This document shows positions 6,930-12,934 of a stretch of 32,759 nucleotides of DNA, piece by piece. The notes below the pieces were generated by a model that was given only the letters and a program-made list of their open reading frames with translations, ran no database searches and had not been told where the DNA came from. The stretch lies in NCBI GenBank assembly GCA_903839975.1, contig CAIMEH010000019.1, positions 1 to 32,759 on the forward strand, in the 5' to 3' direction. The stretch is from an uncultured Candidatus Berkelbacteria bacterium. Lineage in GTDB: Bacteria > Patescibacteriota > UBA1384 > 2-12-FULL-50-11. Made by a program: the position numbers and the translations under genes. Positions within the stretch are counted from its first letter, which is position 1; each line of letters starts with the position of its first letter.

Positions 6930-8060
6930 ATGGGCGAGACTAAGATATATGTTCCTGATGATGCTGACGAGTTTATAGAAGATAACAATAAGGAGATTAG
7001 TCGGGAAGAACAATCTGAGCGTTTATTTAGATTTTTAGACCTAACTAATGCCGAACAATTCTTTGATACGGATGAGCATAAGAAGGAATTCATAGGTAAC
7101 CTTACATATGAGGACTTTACAAATCTTCTACTGCATATAAACGGCATACTTCGAGATATACCCCAAAATGAGAGAACCCTTTTTCAGAAGGTAGGAATCG
7201 TTGTCCCAAATACCGAAGGGAGTATCCATACGTTTATCGACATTCCAACACCGAGTGACTTTCCACGAACAGAAGAGAAGCCAGAGCTATTAAAATACGC
7301 ATTTAATCGATCAAAAGAATTGGAGAGTCCGGAGGACGTCGGGTTGGTTATTGGATATGCTATAACCGCAATCCATATCTTTGGGGATGGGAACGGGAGA
7401 ACTTCAAGACTAATCTATGACTTACTCAGCACCAACTACACAGGATCCGATAGTAACAAAGAATTTCTAAGAAAAGCCCTTGCAGAAGAAGGCCGTTTTG
7501 ATACCCCCAATTTAGATCCAACAGAACTGCTCATAGAAACCTGTGAAAAAATGATTTACGACGAAGGCTATTTGACATACAACGACGAGCCACTTTGGTT
7601 CGACTTTGCTCAAATACGGGCAGCTCTAAGAGACAGGGGTGATTTGGAAGACCAAGAAAAAGAGACACTTCTTTATCTGGCAGATAGAGGAAATTACGAT
7701 AGGGAGGCTGTACGTCTTTCTTTGGTAAGATACCTGAAGTCGAGTGACCAATTAGATGAATATACTAAACACCTTCCGGAATATAGAAATGAGAGATTGG
7801 CCCAATACCTCCCATCACGCTATGTAGTTGATAACGACAAGTTTGCAGCAAACTGTAATAGCAATGATATAGAGGGATTCTCTAAAGGTTATTGGGATTC
7901 AAAGAGGGATATGGTAAAAGAACTCGTCGATAATCTTGTAGAGAACAGACGATTGGGAAATAATGACGAACCTGCTCGAGAATTTGCCAGGGATATAATG
8001 TCCAAGTGGTTCGACAAGGTCAATAGAGATCGCTCAGAAGATTCCGCGGATCCAATTTAA
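6930..8060 (+). CDS. Fic-domain protein (predicted AMP transferase)
   Basis: Protein of 376 residues. The Fic active-site motif HIFGDGNGRTSR (149-160) is complete, with catalytic His149, the anion-binding loop and both Arg residues. The preceding helix (GLVIGYAITAIH) fits the fold. Fic enzymes usually move AMP from ATP to Ser/Thr/Tyr hydroxyls of target proteins and often act as toxins or effectors. No obvious antitoxin is encoded next to it. The only (S/T)xxxE(G/N)-like sequence I see is SNDIEG (311-316), a possible but unverified self-inhibitory motif. The C-terminal 200 residues are charged and helical, unassigned. The gene sits between tRNA-Val and a short copy of its 3' end, has its own promoter and is likely acquired. 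Confidence 0.87.
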   Translation: MGETKIYVPDDADEFIEDNNKEISREEQSERLFRFLDLTNAEQFFDTDEHKKEFIGNLTYEDFTNLLLHINGILRDIPQNERTLFQKVGIVVPNTEGSIHTFIDIPTPSDFPRTEEKPELLKYAFNRSKELESPEDVGLVIGYAITAIHIFGDGNGRTSRLIYDLLSTNYTGSDSNKEFLRKALAEEGRFDTPNLDPTELLIETCEKMIYDEGYLTYNDEPLWFDFAQIRAALRDRGDLEDQEKETLLYLADRGNYDREAVRLSLVRYLKSSDQLDEYTKHLPEYRNERLAQYLPSRYVVDNDKFAANCNSNDIEGFSKGYWDSKRDMVKELVDNLVENRRLGNNDEPAREFARDIMSKWFDKVNRDRSEDSADPI

Positions 8061-8068
8061 GAAAACGG

Positions 8069-8180
8069 CTAGTTTTCTACCTGCTCCAAACATTCCAGTT
8101 TCGGGAACGAAACGTTGGGATCGGCCAACAGGGTGCGAATGTTGTCTACTAGCGCCCACAAAGAAATGCCCGCGAGTTAT
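8069..8180 (-). pseudogene. Short coding-like remnant (about 35 codons)
   Basis: On the minus strand a frame bounded by TAA upstream and TAG at 8069-8071 reads plausibly as protein (LWALVDNIRTLLADPN...), with coding-like third positions, but has no ATG or ribosome binding site and overlaps the terminator hairpin. It may be the tail of a gene destroyed by the rearrangement that placed the Fic gene and the repeat here. It could equally be chance. Confidence 0.2.
8152..8162. repeat. Right copy of the tRNA-Val 3'-end sequence (possible att site)
   Basis: GCGCCCACAAA, identical to 6840-6850. It lies 91 bases after the Fic stop and just before a bidirectional terminator. Confidence 0.35.
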
Positions 8181-8201
8181 TTACTCGCGGGCGCTTTGTT
8201 T
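8168..8201. terminator. Bidirectional terminator between Fic and the leftward unknown gene
   Basis: Perfect 10-bp stem GCCCGCGAGT / ACTCGCGGGC with loop TATTT, followed by GCTTTGTTT on the plus strand. On the minus strand it directly follows the stop of the gene at 8200-9015 and ends in CATTTCTTT. Confidence 0.85.
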
Positions 8202-9015
8202 ACTCAGCCGTAAACAGGTTATTCAACTTAAGAACGCTTTCCTGATCAGCCATAAGCTTCAGCCGATAATTAGCCAAGCGAACCAAGACTTCGCGCAGTG
8301 GGCTAGCGTATTTTGGGTAAATTTTTTCGTCCTCGACCCCAGATAGCTTCATCTCTTCTTCGGCGTAACTAAGCAATCTCTTGCCAAGGCTCAAGATTCG
8401 TTTCCTGTCAGGCAGCTCAACTTGAGTGCCGGCTTTACCTTGCAACATCCACTGATCAATCGTCCGATTTATCAGCTCCAACGTGGGATGTTTCCCGCCA
8501 TATCCGTCCTTCTGCTCTGCCCACCAATGTGAGTTGTTGAAATACCGACCATGTTTGTGGTACTCCAGCTCAAGACAACCCCGACCAACTTGAAAGACAA
8601 GATCATCGAGTGCTTCGACGTGCTTTCTAGCTTCTTCCTTCGAGCTACTTAGCTCGTCTATCCATTTTCGTGAGGCAAGAATACCGACAAAGGCACCGTA
8701 ACCTGCACCTCTGGGGTACTCTGGATCGGGGAAATGGAAGGGTTTGGCCAGAGCGTTTATAAGACCAAAGAGGCTCTTGATGTTGTCGCAGTTGGAGTAG
8801 AGCGTTTTTATCAGATCCACGACATCGCCCGACCACAACTTGAAGTTCTCGTTTACGACGACATATTTGCCTTCCATGATTGTTTTGACCACAGCCGACT
8901 CGAAGTCCTTTCTTGTCGAAACACTTTTGGCATTTTCCCGTAGGCCATCTAACAGGTTGGTGTGCTGAAACATCGCACGATCAACTGAGAATTGAGAAGT
9001 TTGTTCTGTTTTCAT
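8200..9015 (-). CDS. Hypothetical soluble protein, no recognised family
   Basis: Protein of 271 residues, start supported by AGGAG about 9 bases upstream of the ATG on the minus strand. A TAGTAT box (about 9057-9062 on the plus strand as ATACTA) is a possible -10. No signal peptide or membrane segment. The sequence is mixed alpha-helical, with a Gly/aromatic-rich centre (FPDPEYPRGAGYGAFVG, SHWWAEQKDGYGGKH) that could be a binding pocket, and a charged helical C-terminus. It is transcribed alone, ending in the shared terminator at 8168-8201. It borders the accessory patch with HNH and Fic genes and may be acquired, but I cannot assign a function. Confidence 0.7.
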   Translation of the reverse strand: MKTEQTSQFSVDRAMFQHTNLLDGLRENAKSVSTRKDFESAVVKTIMEGKYVVVNENFKLWSGDVVDLIKTLYSNCDNIKSLFGLINALAKPFHFPDPEYPRGAGYGAFVGILASRKWIDELSSSKEEARKHVEALDDLVFQVGRGCLELEYHKHGRYFNNSHWWAEQKDGYGGKHPTLELINRTIDQWMLQGKAGTQVELPDRKRILSLGKRLLSYAEEEMKLSGVEDEKIYPKYASPLREVLVRLANYRLKLMADQESVLKLNNLFTAE

Positions 9016-9067
9016 AAATGTTCTCCTGACAATCCATATGCGATTGCCGGCAAGAACATACTACCTC

Positions 9068-9102
9068 AATTGGGCCATAAATACAGCCTATTTGGCTCAA
9101 TT
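9068..9102. terminator. Imperfect inverted repeat, weak terminator candidate
   Basis: AATTGGGCC (9068-9076) and GGCTCAATT (9094-9102) pair with one G-T, just past the stop of the leftward glycosyltransferase gene. No good T run follows in that direction, so termination is doubtful. Confidence 0.3.
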
Positions 9103-9106
9103 TTAC

Positions 9107-10267
9107 CTACTGACTGACAACTTTCTCCGGCACCAAAGTTTCAAATAAGGCGATCTGCCTTTCGGTCATTCGTTCGATCGAAAAATTTTCGTGAACAAAT
9201 TTATAAGCTTTTTCGGCCATGTCTTTGGCTTTTTCTGGGTAGTTAATAAGCTCCAATGCTTTTGGCGCTAAATCTTTTTCGGTTTTAGCGATTGCCGCAA
9301 CTGTTTCTGGATAGACTTCTTCTTGAACCTCCGAAGCCATAGCCACCACTGGCAAGCCAGCCATCATCGCCTCACCCACAACCATACCCTGAGTTTCTGT
9401 GGTAGAAGCAAATACGAACATATCAGAAGTGCCATAACATTTTTTAGTTATTTCTGGCGCCAATTGTCCGGTGAAGATAACATTTTTTTCGATACCTAAC
9501 TTTTTAACTGCGGCTTTGCCTGCGCGCAAATCTCCAGGACCAACCATCAATAGAGTAATTTCTTTGTTAATTTTTGTTAAATCCGCAACCATTCTAAAAA
9601 GTGCAAAAATATTCTTCTCAACAACAACACGACCAACTGATAAAAGTATTTTATTTTTTGTCGGAATACGGAATTGTTTGCACAGTTCTTCGCGAATGAA
9701 ACTTTGAACAGGTTCAGGAATTCCGGTTGGAATAACATAGATCGGTTTAGATACCCCAAATTTCTGTAGCTGTCTTTCCATTAGAACGCTTGGAGTAATT
9801 ACTGCGTCCATTGAATTACAGACATCGGCACTACGCTTAATCATCAACTGTTCGCCAACAATACCGCCATAAATCCGACCATATAAATCTAGATGTGTAT
9901 GGTAAGTGACAACAGTTGGCTTGCCTGATTCTTCCATAATTCGCTCAAAGGCATTTTTGGCATAAGTAACACTGTGCAACCAATACAAATCCGGGTCAAA
10001 CTGACCAACAATATCTTTAATCTGGTTGTAAGCATTAACACCAAAAACCCTTTCCTTCCTGGAGATAATACGAATAAATGTTTTCTCAAAAAGTGATGAT
10101 GGAATTTGGTAGTGCTCTGGCCTTGCTGGCGCAGCCAGTCGACCATATTTTGGAGCAATAATAATTACCTCGTGGCCGTTAGCAATAAGTCCATCGGCCG
10201 TGGTGTTAATAGAATTTGTTACGCCGTTTGGCAAGGGATAGGTCAGTGAGCAGAGCGCAATGCGCAT
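9107..10267 (-). CDS. GT4-family glycosyltransferase, diglucosyl/glucosyl-diacylglycerol synthase-like
   Basis: Protein of 386 residues with a GT-B fold. The N-terminus MRIALCSLTYPLPNGVTNSI and GHEVIIIAPKYG are typical of GT4 enzymes that build glycolipids and mannosides. The C-terminal half has VGRVVVEKN (211-219), LMVGPGD (240-246) and the donor-binding E-x7-E motif in ETQGMVVGE (291-299). No membrane segment; such enzymes are peripheral membrane proteins using a nucleotide sugar. The start abuts the stop of the AI-2E permease gene upstream, so they form a two-gene operon. Glycolipid synthesis is the best guess; the acceptor is not determined. Confidence 0.85.
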   Translation of the reverse strand: MRIALCSLTYPLPNGVTNSINTTADGLIANGHEVIIIAPKYGRLAAPARPEHYQIPSSLFEKTFIRIISRKERVFGVNAYNQIKDIVGQFDPDLYWLHSVTYAKNAFERIMEESGKPTVVTYHTHLDLYGRIYGGIVGEQLMIKRSADVCNSMDAVITPSVLMERQLQKFGVSKPIYVIPTGIPEPVQSFIREELCKQFRIPTKNKILLSVGRVVVEKNIFALFRMVADLTKINKEITLLMVGPGDLRAGKAAVKKLGIEKNVIFTGQLAPEITKKCYGTSDMFVFASTTETQGMVVGEAMMAGLPVVAMASEVQEEVYPETVAAIAKTEKDLAPKALELINYPEKAKDMAEKAYKFVHENFSIERMTERQIALFETLVPEKVVSQ

Positions 10268-11290
10268 TTATGTCCTTCGGGTAGTGAATGTTTCTCGAAT
10301 TACCTGCCAGTCTTCAAAGATCACACTAATAACTGCCGCCATAGGCACGGCTAGCAAGACCCCTAGCAAGCCATAAACTTTATCACCGATAAGAATTGCG
10401 AGGATAACTACAACAGGGTTTAGGCCAACGGCTTTGCTCATTATTTTTGGCACGATGAAATGGCCTTCAATCTGCATCACGATGGCAAAGACGATTAGAA
10501 CCAACAGTGCGTGAAGAGGCGAAACAGTTAGGGCAATTATTACGGCGATAGCGCCAGCAATCCAAGATCCGACCATTGGAATTATATCCAAAAGGCCAGT
10601 CATGATACCAAGCGTTAATGCATATGGAGTACCAACAATAAATAAACCGAGTCCGGTTAGGGTACCGACAGCCGCCATTACAAATAACTCACCTCGTAGC
10701 CAAGCGCCAAGCTTACCGGCAATTTTTAAAGTTGTCTCAGATAATTTTTCGTGAAATTCAGAAGGAACGATACCCTTGAAAAGCTTCTTCCAGCCCTCCT
10801 CGTTAACTAAAAGGTAAAACGATATAACGAATATAACCACAATTGCTACCAAGCCACTGACGAATCCGATAGTTGTATCAAGGATAGTTCCACCCACATT
10901 TCCAAGCTGACTTGAAATACTATTTAGGTTTTGGGCTACAACTTTGGAAAATTGACTTAGGTTTCCATTAGTTGATGCCTGATTCAAAATACTAATATAG
11001 TGCGGCATATTAGAACTAACTTCTTGGATCTGGGATATAAGTGGCGGTACTAGAAGCGACAAAACTCCCGCAAGAACACCGATAATAATTAGGAAAATAA
11101 TTACTACTGCACCTGGTCTGGTTAGGTATTTTGACCATTTATCAACAGTTGGGTAAAGGGCAGCAACAAGAATAAGCACCACAAAGACCAGTGCCAAGAC
11201 ATCGCGAATCATATAGAGGAAACCAAGCCCGAGTAATATAAGTATAAAACGGATTAAGGTCGAACTGGTAATGTCTAACTTCTGTGTCAT
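10268..11290 (-). CDS. AI-2E family transporter / PerM-like permease
   Basis: Protein of 340 residues with about eight membrane helices in the family arrangement: two near the N-terminus (about 10-30 and 32-50), one near 60-85, a soluble central segment (about 90-140), then helices from 145 onward. The conserved block LLDIIPMVGSWIAGAIAVIIAL and the downstream HFIVPKIMSKAVGLNPVVVILAILIG are the clearest signature. Known members export small molecules or ions (AI-2, Na+/H+), but most are uncharacterised. The promoter upstream appears leaderless. It is followed without gap by the glycosyltransferase. Confidence 0.9.
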   Translation of the reverse strand: MTQKLDITSSTLIRFILILLGLGFLYMIRDVLALVFVVLILVAALYPTVDKWSKYLTRPGAVVIIFLIIIGVLAGVLSLLVPPLISQIQEVSSNMPHYISILNQASTNGNLSQFSKVVAQNLNSISSQLGNVGGTILDTTIGFVSGLVAIVVIFVISFYLLVNEEGWKKLFKGIVPSEFHEKLSETTLKIAGKLGAWLRGELFVMAAVGTLTGLGLFIVGTPYALTLGIMTGLLDIIPMVGSWIAGAIAVIIALTVSPLHALLVLIVFAIVMQIEGHFIVPKIMSKAVGLNPVVVILAILIGDKVYGLLGVLLAVPMAAVISVIFEDWQVIRETFTTRRT

Positions 11291-11299
11291 ATGTGTTAA

Positions 11300-11327
11300 G
11301 TTTTATGGATTTTTGGCCATAAGTCAA
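11300..11327 (-). promoter_or_regulatory. Putative promoter of the permease-glycosyltransferase operon
   Basis: On the minus strand TTGACT (plus 11322-11327), 16-base spacer, TAAAAC (plus 11300-11305), then ATG at 11290. The predicted start of transcription is within a few bases of the ATG and there is no Shine-Dalgarno sequence. Confidence 0.6.
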
Positions 11328-11371
11328 CCAAATTTGGATTTCTGGGTAATAGATTCTGTGACCAGAAAGTA

Positions 11372-11400
11372 TTTACCTTCATGAAAAACAGCTGTATAAT
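11372..11400 (+). promoter_or_regulatory. Putative promoter of the secreted beta-rich protein gene
   Basis: TTTACC (11372-11377), 17-base spacer, TATAAT (11395-11400), a consensus -10. Predicted transcript start is near 11407. Confidence 0.65.
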
Positions 11401-11406
11401 TGCATC

Positions 11407-11478
11407 CGGTATTAGTGAAAAATCACAAATACTAAGGTTCTGGGGAACACGGAAAACCAGGACAATGGAGTGTTACGC
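11407..11478 (+). promoter_or_regulatory. Structured 5' leader of the secreted beta-rich protein gene
   Basis: The roughly 72-base leader can form a hairpin GTATT-A-GTGA / TCAC-A-AATAC with AAAA loop (11409-11432) and a second pairing TTCTGG / CCAGGA (about 11438-11462) before the ribosome binding site GGAG (11467-11470). It does not match a riboswitch class I know. It may stabilise the mRNA or control translation. Confidence 0.4.
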
Positions 11479-12111
11479 ATGTTAAAATTAATGAAAATTT
11501 CGTTCTCAGTCGCCGCTTTGGCGATAGTTTGCTCCTTGTTTGCGCAAGCGATGCCACAGACCTATGACATCGGCAATAACATTGGCGGCAGAATTGACGC
11601 CACCAACGGCAGCGAACCGCTTTGGAGCGCCCAAGGCCAATATAACGGTTTCGAGCTCTCCGGTATCGGTATTAACAGAACCGATGTCGCCCAGTATTCA
11701 GCCGGGTACTTCCACAACGTTTACAAAGGCCTAAAGCTAGGTGTATACGGAACATGGGACAAACACGAATATCTTGGCACTTCGCCCGGTCTTCGTTACG
11801 CTTGTGGCGCCAGTGGCGCAACATTACTTTATATGGTTCCAAACCAAGGCGGGAATCGCGCAGTTTACGCGGATGTTGACGTCTTACCGTTCACGGTACA
11901 CCGTGTACTTGGCGGCGACTTAAGACTTGGCGTAAGAGCCTCGGCTCTATCGCCACAACACGGCGATAACCAACTGACGGTCGGTGGCCACGCTTCCTAC
12001 CGAAATGGCCAAATGCAAGTCGATGGAATGCTTAGTACGAACGTTTCGTCGGAAAGCAATCGACAGCCTATTGGAACGGTTATGGTAAGCTGGCTTTTCA
12101 GCTCCAAGTAA
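11479..12111 (+). CDS. Secreted beta-rich protein, resembling a small beta-barrel
   Basis: GGAG at 11467-11470 sets ATG 11479 as the start rather than the GTG at 11470. The product has 210 residues: a signal peptide with a hydrophobic core (VAALAIVCSLF) and likely cleavage after AQA, then a mature part dominated by alternating polar/hydrophobic strands separated by short turns rich in Gly, Asn and Asp (for example GFELSGIGINRTD, GLKLGVYGTWDK, ATLLYMVP, RAVYADVDVL, DLRLGVRASALS, GTVMVSWLF). This pattern resembles outer-membrane-type beta-barrels, odd if the host has a single membrane. It is a single-gene unit with its own promoter, structured leader and strong terminator. Family unknown. Confidence 0.7.
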   Translation: MLKLMKISFSVAALAIVCSLFAQAMPQTYDIGNNIGGRIDATNGSEPLWSAQGQYNGFELSGIGINRTDVAQYSAGYFHNVYKGLKLGVYGTWDKHEYLGTSPGLRYACGASGATLLYMVPNQGGNRAVYADVDVLPFTVHRVLGGDLRLGVRASALSPQHGDNQLTVGGHASYRNGQMQVDGMLSTNVSSESNRQPIGTVMVSWLFSSK

Positions 12112-12137
12112 TCGCACCTTCGCTCTCGAACTCTCAG

Positions 12138-12170
12138 GGCCTCAACATTTATGTTGAGGCCTCTTTTCTT
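12138..12170 (+). terminator. Rho-independent terminator
   Basis: Perfect 11-bp stem GGCCTCAACAT (12138-12148) / ATGTTGAGGCC (12151-12161) followed by TCTTTTCTT. Confidence 0.93.
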
Positions 12171-12182
12171 ACCCAATTTTTG

Positions 12183-12254
12183 TCGGGGTGACTGGGATCG
12201 AACCAGCGACCTCGTCGTCCCGAACGACGCGCGCTACCACTGCGCTACACCCCG
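12183..12254 (-). tRNA. tRNA-Pro (anticodon CGG)
   Basis: Minus strand: acceptor CGGGGTG/CACCCCG, D arm GCGC/GCGC, anticodon stem CGTCG/CGACG with loop TTCGGGA (CGG), T arm GCTGG TTCGATC CCAGT, discriminator A at 12183 then CA. Shares most of its acceptor and T arm with tRNA-Pro(TGG) at 15357. Confidence 0.96.
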
Positions 12255-12301
12255 AAACAAACCTTAAAACTATTGCCTTATTCTACTGTAAGGAGTACGA
12301 T

Positions 12302-12352
12302 ATGCCAACGCTCGAGTGCCTTTCGAGCCCAAGGATGGAGATAGATGGTTAG
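12302..12352 (+). CDS. Upstream mini-ORF (16 codons), possible leader peptide
   Basis: AAGGAG (12291-12296) stands 5 bases before this ATG. The ORF (MPTLECLSSPRMEIDG) ends at TAG 12350-12352, overlapping the start of the following small gene by 8 bases. A hairpin GCTCGA / TCGAGC (12310-12328) lies inside it. The arrangement suggests translational coupling or attenuation; it could instead be a fortuitous ORF. Confidence 0.35.
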   Translation: MPTLECLSSPRMEIDG

Positions 12353-12563
12353 TAGTCGTTATTTAGGGCAACCCGACAGGAAAGTTAGAATACTTTCCAT
12401 GAACAACCTCAGAAGGATTCTTGAGCCAATCAAAGCCGAAGCAGCTTTGATGAAAGAATTACATATCGCTCAAGCAGTTCAAGCTACGCAAAGCCAGACC
12501 GAAGAGAGGAGCACTACCGAGATTGCCTTCTCAAGTATGGGTATGAAATTCATTCGCTTCTGA
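12345..12563 (+). CDS. Small hypothetical protein (72 residues)
   Basis: ATG at 12345 preceded by GGATGGAG. The product is basic at the N-terminus (SSRYLGQPDRKVRIL) and helical and Ala/Glu-rich in the middle (MNNLRRILEPIKAEAALMKELHIAQAVQATQSQ). No membrane helix or known motif. A strong GC-rich terminator follows directly, and a mini-ORF with a better ribosome binding site overlaps its start, so this looks like a real transcription unit. Function unknown. Confidence 0.5.
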   Translation: MVSSRYLGQPDRKVRILSMNNLRRILEPIKAEAALMKELHIAQAVQATQSQTEERSTTEIAFSSMGMKFIRF

Positions 12564-12567
12564 TACT

Positions 12568-12600
12568 GGGGTGGGCGCAACGCGCCCACCCCTAAAACTT
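12568..12600 (+). terminator. Terminator hairpin after the 72-residue ORF
   Basis: Perfect 11-bp stem GGGGTGGGCGC (12568-12578) / GCGCCCACCCC (12582-12592) with AAC loop, followed by TAAAACTTT. Very stable; the T tract is short. Confidence 0.8.
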
Positions 12601-12615
12601 TATAATATTAACAGG

Positions 12616-12621
12616 TATAAT
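12616..12621 (+). promoter_or_regulatory. -10 box of tRNA-Arg
   Basis: TATAAT 9 bases before the tRNA 5' end; another TATAAT at 12601-12606. Confidence 0.5.
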
Positions 12622-12630
12622 TACGACATA

Positions 12631-12703
12631 GCCCTCGTAGCTCAGTAGACAGAGCAGTTCCGTCCTAAGGAAATGGTCGCAGGTGCAACTCCTGCCGAGG
12701 GCA
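12631..12703 (+). tRNA. tRNA-Arg (anticodon CCT), atypical D and T loops
   Basis: Acceptor GCCCTCG/CGAGGGC, anticodon loop GTCCTAA (CCT, Arg AGG codons), T stem GCAGG/CCTGC, discriminator A then CA. The D loop AGTAGACA lacks the usual GG pair and the T loop is TGCAACT instead of TTCRANY, so the G18-U55 contact is lost while C56 remains. The first anticodon-stem pair is G-A. Stems are otherwise sound, so it is probably functional but divergent. Confidence 0.88.
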
Positions 12704-12707
12704 CAGA

Positions 12708-12917
12708 TTAGACGTTCTTAACTCTTGAAGCGGGCGTAAATTGAATCGATTTATCAGGCCTTACACTAAAGCTGCCAAAATCAGTAATGACAACTTTTTC
12801 GCCGTTTCTTAAAGACTCAGATACGGTCTCGGCAAATGCGTTCACAAACGCCAAAGCCTGCTCTTCGGTGAGCGAGGCTTTTGTGGCGAGCTCTTTAGCT
12901 AATTCTTCGTTATTCAT
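12708..12917 (-). CDS. HU/IHF-family DNA-binding protein lacking most of the beta arm
   Basis: The N-terminal dimerisation part (NNEELAKELATKASLTEEQALAFVNAFAETVSESLRNGEKVVITDFGSFSV) is standard HU. HU is about 90 residues, with a beta-ribbon arm carrying R-NPxTG after the FGxF strand. Here FGSFSV is followed only by RPDKSIQFTPASRVKNV, so the arm and tip are largely gone and the protein is 69 residues. Start chosen at ATG 12917, with GGAGG directly upstream; a TTG at 12926 would add three residues. It follows RNase Y by about 17 bases on the same strand and is likely co-transcribed. DNA binding may be altered. Confidence 0.82.
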   Translation of the reverse strand: MNNEELAKELATKASLTEEQALAFVNAFAETVSESLRNGEKVVITDFGSFSVRPDKSIQFTPASRVKNV

Positions 12918-12934
12918 CCCCTCCAATATATACC

